A stretch of 64,000 bases of DNA from Sorangium cellulosum So ce56 (lineage in GTDB: Bacteria > Myxococcota_A > Polyangia > Polyangiales > Polyangiaceae): the NCBI RefSeq assembly GCF_000067165.1, contig NC_010162.1, forward strand, positions 5,290,501 to 5,354,500, read 5' to 3'. This document shows, piece by piece, positions 41,156 through 50,748 of this stretch (position 1 is its first letter; the number at the start of each line of letters is the position of its first letter). Position numbers and translations under genes: made by a program. The notes beneath the pieces are model-generated. The model was not told the DNA's origin and ran no database searches. It saw only the letters and a list, made by a program, of their open reading frames with translations.

Positions 41156-41489
41156 CGCGAGCTCCCCTCGTTCGCCCTCGCGAGCCGGCGCAAGGCGCGC
41201 CGTGGCAGGCACCGCGCGGCGCGCGCTGAGCGATCGCGGCCGGAGGCGCCGGTGATCCCGGAGCGGGCCGCGAGCCCTGCCACGATCTCGCGAAGGAGCA
41301 GCGCCTTGGATGCCAGCGGCCGACGGGCGGTTCCGATCGCGCGCCCGGTCGTCCGACGCCGCTCGGACAGGCCGCCGGCGTCACCAGCGCCGAGGCCTCG
41401 CCGCCGCGGGGCGAGATCGCCCGAGACGGCGCGCGCCCGGATCTCGCGGCCTGCGCGCAGCGACGTGATCGCCCTCGGCGCGGCGCCGG
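41156..41489. other. Gap between collagen-like gene and M16 protease gene
   Basis: 334 bp without a supported gene. It holds the promoter region of the collagen-like gene on the minus strand. No repeat or clear terminator was found. Open frames here are basic and low-complexity. Confidence 0.5.
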
Positions 41490-42854
41490 CTACTCGAGAT
41501 CGTACGGCTCGACCTTCACCTCGGCCAGCCTCGGGACGGCCGCGGCGATCGCCTCGCCGATCTCCTCGTGCGTGCCGACGACGCCGATCACGAGATCGTC
41601 CTCGGAGATCCGGCGCCGCACGGCGGCGTTCGCCTCCTCGAGCGTGACGTCCTCGATCCGCTTCAGGTAGGTCTCGTGGTACCCCTCCGGCAGATCGTAC
41701 AGGAGCTCGTCGAGCTTCTGGTGCACGCGCTTCCTCGCGGTGTCGATCTCGAACGCGTGAGAGCGGACGAGGTAGCGCTTCACGAACGTGAGCTCGTCCT
41801 CGGTGATCCCATCGCGCCGCAGCGCCTCGAGCAGCCCGAGCTGCAGGGAGAGACAGGCGGCGGCGTCCTGCGCCGCGGGCGCGGTCCACATGGTGAACGC
41901 GTCGCGGTGCCGATCGAAGCCCGCGCGCGACGAGGCGCCGTAGGACCAGCCACGCTTCGCGCGTACCTCCTGCATCAGCCGCGACGAGAAGGTGCCTCCG
42001 AAGGCGGTGTTCGCGACCAGGAGCGCCATGTGATCGGGGTCGTGGGCGTCGGTGCCGAGCCCGCCGATGACCATCTGCGTCTGCGTCCGCTCGGGTTTGT
42101 CGACGAACACGAGGCAACGCCCCGGCCTCGCCCCGGGATCCGCCACCGGATCGGGGATCGCCTCGCCCTCGGGCAGGCCGGACAGGAGGCGCTCGGCGAC
42201 CCCGTGCGCCTCGCCGGGCTCGATGTCGCCCGAGATGGCGACGATCGCGTTGCGCCGGGTGTAGTGCCGCGCATAGAACGCGGCGACGTCGTCGCGCGTG
42301 ATCTCCCGGAGCGTCGGGATGGTGCCCGCGATGCGGCGGCCGTAGGGGTGCCCGGCGAACAGGGTCCGCCGGAAGGCGCGGCTGCAGAGCGAGCGATCGC
42401 TGTCGCGCGCCTCGATGAGCTCGGCCTCGGCCTCGCGCAGGAGCCGCGCGAGCTCCGGCGGCGAGAACGTCGGGCGCGCGAGGAGCGTTGCCCCGAGCTC
42501 GACGAGCCGATCGAGCGAGCGCTTGATCACCTCGAAATGCACCGTCGTCGCGCTCGTCGCCACGTCGGTGCCGAACTCCCCGCCGAGCGCGTCGATCGTC
42601 TCCTCGATCTCGTTCGCGCTGTAGCCCTCCGCGCCGCGGCGGAGCATGCGCGCCGTGATGCGCGCGAGCCCCTCGCGCCCGGCCGGATCGAGCGCCGAGC
42701 CGGAGCGGAACGCGACCACGATGCTGACGATGGGGAGCGCGTGGCTCGTCTCCACGAGCACCGCGCCGTCGCGGGGCGCCACGCGACCGCCCGCCGCTCC
42801 CCTGCCCTGCCCCTCGGCGCCCCAGGCGAGGCCGCTCTTCACGCTCTGGCTCAC
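41490..42854 (-). CDS. M16-family peptidase, inactive-type partner subunit
   Basis: The 454-residue protein has the M16 fold but lacks the HxxEH zinc motif; the corresponding region reads LARITARMLRRG. It keeps the Arg-Tyr substrate-holding pattern (LMQEVRAKRGWSY) typical of the non-catalytic partner of M16B heterodimers. It starts with a GTG overlapping the stop of the active subunit (GTGA, 4 bp). Known M16B pairs of this kind (for example in Sphingomonas) are periplasmic or cytosolic and degrade peptides; the present pair has no clear signal peptide on this subunit. Peptide substrates are unknown. Confidence 0.92.
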   Translation of the reverse strand: MSQSVKSGLAWGAEGQGRGAAGGRVAPRDGAVLVETSHALPIVSIVVAFRSGSALDPAGREGLARITARMLRRGAEGYSANEIEETIDALGGEFGTDVATSATTVHFEVIKRSLDRLVELGATLLARPTFSPPELARLLREAEAELIEARDSDRSLCSRAFRRTLFAGHPYGRRIAGTIPTLREITRDDVAAFYARHYTRRNAIVAISGDIEPGEAHGVAERLLSGLPEGEAIPDPVADPGARPGRCLVFVDKPERTQTQMVIGGLGTDAHDPDHMALLVANTAFGGTFSSRLMQEVRAKRGWSYGASSRAGFDRHRDAFTMWTAPAAQDAAACLSLQLGLLEALRRDGITEDELTFVKRYLVRSHAFEIDTARKRVHQKLDELLYDLPEGYHETYLKRIEDVTLEEANAAVRRRISEDDLVIGVVGTHEEIGEAIAAAVPRLAEVKVEPYDLE

Positions 42855-44293
42855 GATGCCTCCTCGCTCTCCGCGTCCGTCCCGTCCTCGTCGTCCTCGT
42901 CGCTCGTCCCGTCCGGGATCACGTGGATCACCGTGCGCGCCGAGCTCACCAGGTAGCGCCGCGCCACGCGCAGCAGATCCCCCACGGTCGCCCGCCGGTA
43001 GGCGGCGAGCCGCTCGAACAGGGCCGCAGGATCGCCGAGCACGGTCTCGTAAAAGCCGATCTGCTCTGCTTTGCCGGCGACGGTCTCGAGCCCTTGCAGG
43101 ACCGAGAGCTCGATGCGCGCCTTCGCCCGATCGAGCTCCGCCTCGGTAACGGGGGCGCGGCGCACCGCCTCCAGGAGCGGCTCGAGGGCCGCGAGCAGCG
43201 CCTCGCCCGTGTGCTCGCCGCGAGCCGAGAGGTAGATGTCATAGAGCGAAGGATCGCGGAACGAGCCCACCCAGCCCCGGACCTCGCTCGCGATCTCCTG
43301 CTCCTGAACGAGCGCGCGGTGCACGCGCGACGACCGCCCGGAGAAGAGGATCTCGTTCAGCAGGGCGAGGGGCGCGTGGTCGAAATCCCCGAGCGCCGGC
43401 GCGCGATAGCCGATCGCGACCTTGTGCGTGGCGGTCGGCTTCACCACCTCGGCGCGGCGCTCCGCGATCTGCGGCGGCTCGGGGCACACCTCCTCGACCG
43501 GGATCTTCGAGGGCTCCTGCGCGCCGTAGTGGTCCTGCACCCCGCGCAGCGCCTCGTCGAGCGCGACGTCGCCGACGATGACCAGCGCCGCGTTGTTGGG
43601 GGCGTAGTACGTCCGGTAGAACTCGACGCAGTCCTCGGTCGTGAAGCCCTTGATGTCCTCCATCCAGCCGATGGTCGGCCACCCGTAGGCGTGCTTGGTG
43701 AACGCCTCCTTGTAGAGCAGCTCGCTCACCGCCCCGTCGACGTCGTCGTCGACCCGCTGCCTCCGCTCGTTGGCGACGACCTCCTTCTCGCTCGACACCT
43801 GCGGATCGCGGAGGACGAGCCGCGCCATGCGCTCCGCCTCGAGGCGGAGGGTGAGCGCGAGCGCGTCCTTCGGCAGGTTCGTGTGGTAGTAGGTCCAGTC
43901 GAGGAACGTCGCCGCGTTCGTCTCGGCGCCGGCCTCCTCGAGCATCCGGTCGAACGCGCCGTGGGCGACGCTCTCCGTCTCGCCGAACATGAGGTGCTCG
44001 AAGAGGTGGGCGATGCCGGTCTTGCCCACGCGCTCGTGGCGCGAGCCGACGCCGAACCAGGTCTGCAGGCAGACCACGGGCGCCGAGGGGTCGACGAGCA
44101 CGAGCACCTTGAGCCCGTTCCCGAGGGCGAAGCGCTCGACGCGCATCGTGGGACCGAACGCGACGGTGGCGTCGTGGCGCAGCCGGGCGAGCGGCGGGCG
44201 TTCGCGGTTCAGCTCGACGAGCATCTCGGCGAGCGGACCCGTTCGAGGGAGGGCGGCGGCGCCGGGGACCGAGTAGGCAAGCGTCTCCTGCAT
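42851..44293 (-). CDS. M16-family zinc peptidase, catalytic subunit
   Basis: The 480-residue protein starting at 44293 contains the inverted zinc motif HLFEH (H96, E99, H100) and the downstream ligand region near EKEVVANERRQRV. The substrate Arg-Tyr pattern is not in its typical form here, in line with the split-subunit arrangement. The frame is open further upstream but only with basic or Pro-rich sequence overlapping the lipoprotein gene, so 44293 is preferred. The Asp/Glu-rich end (DEDDEDGTDAESEEAS) is unusual. It overlaps the inactive subunit gene by 4 bp and follows the lipoprotein gene by 23 bp, so the three form an operon. Confidence 0.93.
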   Translation of the reverse strand: MQETLAYSVPGAAALPRTGPLAEMLVELNRERPPLARLRHDATVAFGPTMRVERFALGNGLKVLVLVDPSAPVVCLQTWFGVGSRHERVGKTGIAHLFEHLMFGETESVAHGAFDRMLEEAGAETNAATFLDWTYYHTNLPKDALALTLRLEAERMARLVLRDPQVSSEKEVVANERRQRVDDDVDGAVSELLYKEAFTKHAYGWPTIGWMEDIKGFTTEDCVEFYRTYYAPNNAALVIVGDVALDEALRGVQDHYGAQEPSKIPVEEVCPEPPQIAERRAEVVKPTATHKVAIGYRAPALGDFDHAPLALLNEILFSGRSSRVHRALVQEQEIASEVRGWVGSFRDPSLYDIYLSARGEHTGEALLAALEPLLEAVRRAPVTEAELDRAKARIELSVLQGLETVAGKAEQIGFYETVLGDPAALFERLAAYRRATVGDLLRVARRYLVSSARTVIHVIPDGTSDEDDEDGTDAESEEAS

Positions 44294-44316
44294 GGCAGGC
44301 GCAGCCCATACCACGC

Positions 44317-44964
44317 TCAGCGCCGCGGCGCTGCGTGGCACAGGACGTCGCTCGGATCCCGCGTCGACTGGTGGCACTCCCACCGGTCGTCGTGGCAGGA
44401 GACGACGAGGATCCCCGCGTCGAACGCCTCCTTCAGAGAGGAGCCTGCCCGCTGCGCGAGCAGGTTGGACGGGGTGCGCTCGGTGCACCCCTTGCCCATG
44501 TCGACCTCGATCTTCCTGTTCCCCTTGGTCGCCTTGACGGGGTTCGGCGGGGTCTTGCCCTTGTCGGCGGTGCGCACCGCTGCGGCGAGCTTCGGCAGGA
44601 TGCCCTCGAGGTAGGGCTTGTCGACGAGCGGGTCGGTCGACCGCGGCGACACCATGGCGAGCGTGTACTGGATCGCCATCATCTGCTGCTCCGCCGGCGC
44701 GCTCGGCTGGATCGGCCCGCTCGACCCGATCGGGATCGGCCGCGGCGGCATGTCCCGCTTCGCGGCCTCCGTGGCCGCGGGGGCCGCCGCGGCGCTCGGG
44801 GCCGGCGCCGCGCTGTCCGCGCCCGGCGGCGCGGATGCTGAGGCGGAGGCGGACGCTTGAGGCGCCGTGGCGCGCTGATCGTCGCACGCGAGGACGGCGA
44901 GGCCGAGGGCGAGGGCAGGGAGCGCCGCGCGGAGCTCGCGCGGCCGGACGGGGGCGGGCTGCAT
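44317..44964 (-). CDS. Lipoprotein of unknown function
   Basis: A 215-residue protein with a basic start and hydrophobic stretch ending in the lipobox LAVLAC (Cys about 27), then a Ser/Ala/Pro-rich linker and a C-terminal domain with QMMAIQYTLAMVSPRSTDPL, DMGKGCTERTPSNLLAQRAG and SCHDDRWECHQSTRDPSDVL. The three C-terminal cysteines suggest a disulphide-stabilised fold. It precedes the M16 pair by 23 bp and probably shares its transcript. I recognise no family. Confidence 0.82.
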   Translation of the reverse strand: MQPAPVRPRELRAALPALALGLAVLACDDQRATAPQASASASASAPPGADSAAPAPSAAAAPAATEAAKRDMPPRPIPIGSSGPIQPSAPAEQQMMAIQYTLAMVSPRSTDPLVDKPYLEGILPKLAAAVRTADKGKTPPNPVKATKGNRKIEVDMGKGCTERTPSNLLAQRAGSSLKEAFDAGILVVSCHDDRWECHQSTRDPSDVLCHAAPRR

Positions 44965-45044
44965 GGGCGGCTTATACGAGCGCGCGCCGCGCGCCGCCAC
45001 GCTCGCGTGGCCGCGCGGCGCGCGGTGACCAGCGCCCGCGCCCG

Positions 45045-46847
<1,803 letters not shown>

Positions 46848-47114
46848 AGCGAGCTTCAGGGCGCGGCGACCTGACCAGCGTTAGCGGCCGCTGCGCGCGG
46901 CCTCGACCGAGATGCGAGGGAGCGGACGGGAACGTCCGGGCCCCTCAGGGGGGAGCGAGCCGCGGCGCGCGGCTCTACGAGCGCCGCGGGAATATGGAGG
47001 AACGCGGCGAGCCTGCTCCTAGCGCGACCCGCGCCGCGAAGCTATCCACCCCGAGCGACCGACGCCCAGGCGTCCGGCACCCCGGGCCCAGAGCCTTGCG
47101 GCCCCTGGCGCCGG

Positions 47115-47324
47115 TCATTTCTTCGGGATCGGCGGCGCGGCGACCGGCGGGCTCTCCAGGGACATCTGCCCTGGCAGCACGTGCTCGTAGTGCTTGAGGA
47201 CCATATCTATCCCTTCGCGGATGTAGACCGCGATCGGGACCTTGGTGCGTTCGTGCAGGATCTTCAGCCGCTCGGCCTGCTCGGGCGTGATGTAGATGGT
47301 CGTCGAGACTTTCTTCCGCGACAT
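47115..47324 (-). CDS. Ribbon-helix-helix DNA-binding protein, CopG-like
   Basis: The 69-residue protein begins MSRKKVSTTIYITPEQAERL and continues with KILHERTKVPIAVYIREGID, the standard ribbon followed by two helices of the MetJ/Arc fold. A short Pro-rich tail follows. Upstream starts to 47423 are possible but their sequence is unlike the family. No toxin gene adjoins it, so it is not obviously an antitoxin. An inverted repeat (gggtaac ... gttaccc) at 47338-47383 just before its start might be its own operator. Confidence 0.85.
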   Translation of the reverse strand: MSRKKVSTTIYITPEQAERLKILHERTKVPIAVYIREGIDMVLKHYEHVLPGQMSLESPPVAAPPIPKK

Positions 47325-47337
47325 GTCACGCCCGGGA

Positions 47338-47383
47338 GGGTAACCCGCCAGTCTCGAAGGGTACGACTGACAAGACGTTACCC
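47338..47383. promoter_or_regulatory. Inverted repeat upstream of the ribbon-helix-helix gene
   Basis: The 7-bp halves gggtaac (47338-47344) and gttaccc (47377-47383) are 32 bp apart. A third related element gggtacg lies between them. Ribbon-helix-helix proteins usually bind short repeated half-sites of this size, so autoregulation is plausible. Confidence 0.35.
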
Positions 47384-47465
47384 TAGATGCCGGTACGTAT
47401 GATGTCAATCGGAATGGCGCCACCCCCCTCGCCGGGGTTCGGGGATCGGCCGGGCTGAGCCGCGG

Positions 47466-47537
47466 GTCGCGTCCGTCGCGTCTGTCGCGTCTGTCGCGTC
47501 CGTCGCGTCTGTCGCGTCCGTCGCGTCCGTCGCGTCC
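47466..47537. repeat. Eight 9-bp tandem units gtcgcgtcY
   Basis: Eight perfect copies of gtcgcgtc plus C or T, with no gaps, lie in the leader of the lipoprotein gene at 47678. The period is 9, so it is not CRISPR-like (no spacers). The opposite strand would read ATD repeats, which is only a shadow. Confidence 0.9.
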
Positions 47538-47677
47538 GTCGCCTTCGGTGGGGCTTCTTGATGTGCGCGCGGGCCGCGGTCTAGACTGCGGCTTGAAGCT
47601 GGTCCGCGTCGGGACGGCTCGCCCGGCGCGTCGAGCTTCTGTCCCGAGGGTTCCGGGCTGGCCGGAGGAATCTCTTG

Positions 47678-48541
47678 ATGACGCGATTCCCGCTCACGTG
47701 GCGGTCGTCCAGGTGTTCGTTTGTGGCCCTGATCACCATTTCGGTCACCTCCTGCGCGTCCTCGACGCCGGAACCCTCGAGCGCGAAGGGCTCCACCAGC
47801 GAGCGGGACACGGCGGTCGTCCACGAGCCCTGCGACAAGGACTCCGCCTCTGCGGAGAAGGTCGATGTGAACGGCGACCGGATACCCGACATCATCCACG
47901 TGAAGCAAGACGGCCGGGAGGTCTGTCGGGTCGTCGATCTGAACCTGGACGGCGCGATCGACGCCTTCATCTACTACGACGCCAAGGGGGTGGAACGGCG
48001 GCGTGAATCGGACTTCGACCGCGACGGGCGAGCGGACGAGATCGCTCACTACGAGCGCGGCGTCGTCGTGTTGAAGGAGCGCGAGACCAACTTCGACGAC
48101 AAGCTCGACACCTGGGACTACTACGAGGGTCCGCGCCTCGTGCGCCGCGAGCGCGACTCCGATGGCGATGGGATCGTCGACCAGTGGTGGCAGTTCAACA
48201 ACCCGAACGACGCGAAGTGCGCGGTCGTGGCGAGCGATCAGAACGCCGACGGCAAGGCCGATCCCGGGAGCGTGGTGGATCTCTGCGCCGAGTCGTACGG
48301 CGCGCCGAAAGCGCCCCTGCCCCCGCCGGGCGGCGCGGCGCCCACGGAGGGAGGGGCGGGCGCAGGGCAGCCTGCGGCGGCCGGGGCGCCTGGCGCCGCG
48401 CCCACAGCTGCCCCCGCCGCGGGCGCGGCTGCATCGGCGACCGCCGCGCCCACCGCTGCCCCCGCGGGCGCGGCTGCATCGGCGACCGCCGCGCCCGCGG
48501 GCTCCGCGCCCGGCCAGCCGGCCGCCAAGAAGGGACCGTGA
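47678..48541 (+). CDS. Lipoprotein with EF-hand-like Asp repeats
   Basis: The 287-residue protein has a lipoprotein signal (MTRFPLTWRSSRCSFVALIT, then ISVTSC) and at least five short Asp-rich loops of the calcium-binding type: DVNGDRIPD, DLNLDGAID, DFDRDGRAD, DSDGDGIVD and DQNADGKAD, about 30-35 residues apart and separated by beta-strand-like stretches such as IIHVKQDGREVCRVV. The C-terminal third is Ala/Pro/Gly low complexity. A good ribosome site (GGAGGA) precedes the ATG at 47678. The next gene, one base after its stop, encodes a similar protein, so the pair probably arose by duplication. Confidence 0.88.
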   Translation: MTRFPLTWRSSRCSFVALITISVTSCASSTPEPSSAKGSTSERDTAVVHEPCDKDSASAEKVDVNGDRIPDIIHVKQDGREVCRVVDLNLDGAIDAFIYYDAKGVERRRESDFDRDGRADEIAHYERGVVVLKERETNFDDKLDTWDYYEGPRLVRRERDSDGDGIVDQWWQFNNPNDAKCAVVASDQNADGKADPGSVVDLCAESYGAPKAPLPPPGGAAPTEGGAGAGQPAAAGAPGAAPTAAPAAGAAASATAAPTAAPAGAAASATAAPAGSAPGQPAAKKGP

Positions 48542-48542
48542 C

Positions 48543-49322
48543 ATGAGGAGACAAGCGCTCATCGCGCTGGCCACGCTCAGCCTGCTCGGCGCGGCGTGCG
48601 GCTCGGATCCAGGGTTCGAAGGCGCGAAGGCGCCGAGGGTCGAGGCGGCTCGCAACGCCGACGGCAGCATCGACGATCGCTCGATGTGCGACTGGAAGGG
48701 CAAAGAAGATCGCGAGACGAGCGAGACCGCCGGGCCAGGCGCGATCCAGCCCAACGTGAGGCGCGTCTGGCAGATCGTGGGCACCGGCGACGACCGCCAG
48801 AGGGCGCTCGTCTGCCGCGAGATCGACACCAACTTCGACGGGGTGAAGGACGTCGTCCGCAAGTACAACGACAAGGGCGAGAGCCTTCACGAGGAGTCCG
48901 ACTCGAACTACGACGGCCGGATCGACACATGGCTCACGTTCGCCGGCGGAAGGCTGGCCGAGGTGAAGGTCGACACCGATCGCGACGGCAACCCCGACGA
49001 GTGGAAGTACTACAGCGGCGGCAAGCTCGCGCGCATCAAGCGCGACACGAACCGCGACGGCAAGCCGGACGTCTGGGAGATCTACCGCATGGGGCGGCTC
49101 GAGCGGATGGGCGTGGACGTCGACGGCGACGAGCGGGTCGATCGGTGGGACCACGACAACGAGCTGAAGCGCCGCCTCGAGGACGACGAGCGCAAGAAAG
49201 AAGAGGAGGCCACCGCTGCAGCCGCCAAGAAGGCGGCGGAAGATCAAGCGGCCGCGGACAAGGCAAACGAGGCCGTGGACGACAGCGGGAGCGCGGCGCC
49301 CTCCAGCGACAAGAAGAAATAG
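48543..49322 (+). CDS. Lipoprotein with EF-hand-like Asp repeats, second copy
   Basis: The 259-residue protein starts one base after its neighbour's stop and is coupled to it. A lipobox LLGAAC follows a short hydrophobic signal. Asp loops: DTNFDGVKD, DSNYDGRID, DTDRDGNPD, DTNRDGKPD and DVDGDERVD, each followed by strand-like W or V-rich segments (EWKYYSGGKL, VWEIYRMGRL). It ends in a Lys/Glu/Ala-rich coiled-coil-like tail (about 205-259). Calcium binding is suggested by the loops but not shown; role unknown. Confidence 0.88.
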   Translation: MRRQALIALATLSLLGAACGSDPGFEGAKAPRVEAARNADGSIDDRSMCDWKGKEDRETSETAGPGAIQPNVRRVWQIVGTGDDRQRALVCREIDTNFDGVKDVVRKYNDKGESLHEESDSNYDGRIDTWLTFAGGRLAEVKVDTDRDGNPDEWKYYSGGKLARIKRDTNRDGKPDVWEIYRMGRLERMGVDVDGDERVDRWDHDNELKRRLEDDERKKEEEATAAAAKKAAEDQAAADKANEAVDDSGSAAPSSDKKK

Positions 49323-49548
49323 AGCGCGCCTCCTTCGAGCCGAGGCGCGGTCGACCTCGCCCCCTGCCCTGACGGCGCAAGCGCGCACAGGTGCTCCTGC
49401 CGCCGCGGGCGTTCGCCAGGGCAGGCGCGCCGGCGTCGGCCTCGGATCCCAGCAGCGTACCGCCCAGGTCGGTCGACGCGGCGCGAGGAGCGTGCTTATC
49501 AGTGCCGTCGGCCGACACCATCGCGTCGGCGTAGGTCCCGAGCACACC

Positions 49549-50748
49549 ATGGAAGAACGTCTGCAGAAGATCATCGCGCGCGCCGGCGTCGCCTCGCGCC
49601 GCGCATCGGAGGAGCTCATCCTCGCCGGGCGGGTGCGCGTGAACGGGCGCGTCGTGACCGAGCTCGGCTTGAAGGCCGACCGGCAAAAGGACCGCATCGA
49701 GGTCGACGGCAAGCGCCTCGTCTCCGAGGCGCCGGTCTATGTCGCGCTGCACAAGCCGCGGAACGTCGTCTCGACGCTGCGCGATCCCGAGGGGCGCCCG
49801 ACGGTCGCCGACCACGTGCGCGGCACGGGCGCGCGGCTCTACCCCGTGGGTCGGCTCGACTTCGCGACGAGCGGCATCCTCCTCATGACGAACGACGGCG
49901 ACTTCGCCAACGCGCTGCTCCATCCGCGCGGCGGCGTGCCGAAGACCTACGTCCTGAAGGTCCAGGGCGTCATGAGCGACGACGATCTCACGCCGTGGCG
50001 CGAGGGGATCCGCCTCGAGGATGGCGTCACGCTGCCGGCCGAGGCGCGGCTGCTCCGCCACGAGGGCGACAAGACGTGGCTCGAGGTGACCCTCCGCGAG
50101 GGCCGCAACCAGCAGATCCGGCGCATGGGCGAGGCGACCGGCTGGCCCGTGATGCGCCTGGCCCGGACGACGTTCGCCGGCGTGAGCTCGGAAGGCCTCA
50201 GGCCGGGAGAGTGGCGCGCCTTGACGGTGGATGAGCTCCTCCACATCCGCGAGGCGTTCGGCGTGCCCAAGCGGATCCGCGGCGCGGTGATGGGCGCGTC
50301 GTCGGGTCCAGTCGACCACCGCCGCACGGCCAGCTCGGCCCGGTCGGGCGCGAAGGCGTCACCTCGGCCTACCCAGGAAGCCGCTGGTGCTGCCGCGCGC
50401 AGCCGGGGACCGGCGCAGCCGAGGGTCCGCTCCAGAGCCAACGCCGACGCCCCGAGCGCACCTGGTCAGGGCCCGGCCGGGAGGACGGCTCGCTCCAGGA
50501 CCGACGCCGCCCCGAGCACGCCCGCCCGGAGCCCGGCTGGAAGGACGGCTCGCTCCAGGACCGACGCCGCCCCGAGCACGCCCGCCCGGAGCCCGGCTGG
50601 AAGGACGGCTCGCTCCAGGACGGACGTCGCCGCGCCGTCGACGCCCGGACCGGGCGCCGCTAGATCTGCGCGAAGCGTCCGCTCCGAAACGAAGCCTCGA
50701 GCAGCTGAGACACGCGCGCCTCGAGCTCGCGGGCGCGAGCGTCGTTGA
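49549..50748 (+). CDS. RsuA/RluB-family 23S/16S rRNA pseudouridine synthase with repetitive tail
   Basis: The protein starting at 49549 has 399 residues: an S4 RNA-binding domain (about 1-60), the catalytic domain with GRLDFATSGILLMTNDG (nucleophile D104) and REGRNQQIRRMGEATGWPV, and a tail from about 250 on with four 20-residue repeats of RTARSRTDAAPSTPARSPAG type, rich in Arg, Ala, Ser and Pro. Family members usually end near residue 250, so the tail is extra. RluB (position 2605) is the nearest assignment. The last 89 bp overlap the convergent MoxR gene. Confidence 0.9.
   Translation: MEERLQKIIARAGVASRRASEELILAGRVRVNGRVVTELGLKADRQKDRIEVDGKRLVSEAPVYVALHKPRNVVSTLRDPEGRPTVADHVRGTGARLYPVGRLDFATSGILLMTNDGDFANALLHPRGGVPKTYVLKVQGVMSDDDLTPWREGIRLEDGVTLPAEARLLRHEGDKTWLEVTLREGRNQQIRRMGEATGWPVMRLARTTFAGVSSEGLRPGEWRALTVDELLHIREAFGVPKRIRGAVMGASSGPVDHRRTASSARSGAKASPRPTQEAAGAAARSRGPAQPRVRSRANADAPSAPGQGPAGRTARSRTDAAPSTPARSPAGRTARSRTDAAPSTPARSPAGRTARSRTDVAAPSTPGPGAARSARSVRSETKPRAAETRAPRARGRERR
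50401..50640 (+). repeat. 60-bp tandem repeats in the pseudouridine synthase tail
   Basis: Units of 60 bp run in frame from about 50401 to 50640, the first degenerate and the other three very similar (shared cggctcgctccaggaccga). Each encodes 20 residues. They are positively charged, so they may help RNA binding. Confidence 0.85.

Noticed and set aside
47466..47537. CRISPR array candidate from short regular repeats
   Set aside because: Units are contiguous 9-mers without spacers, and no cas gene is nearby.
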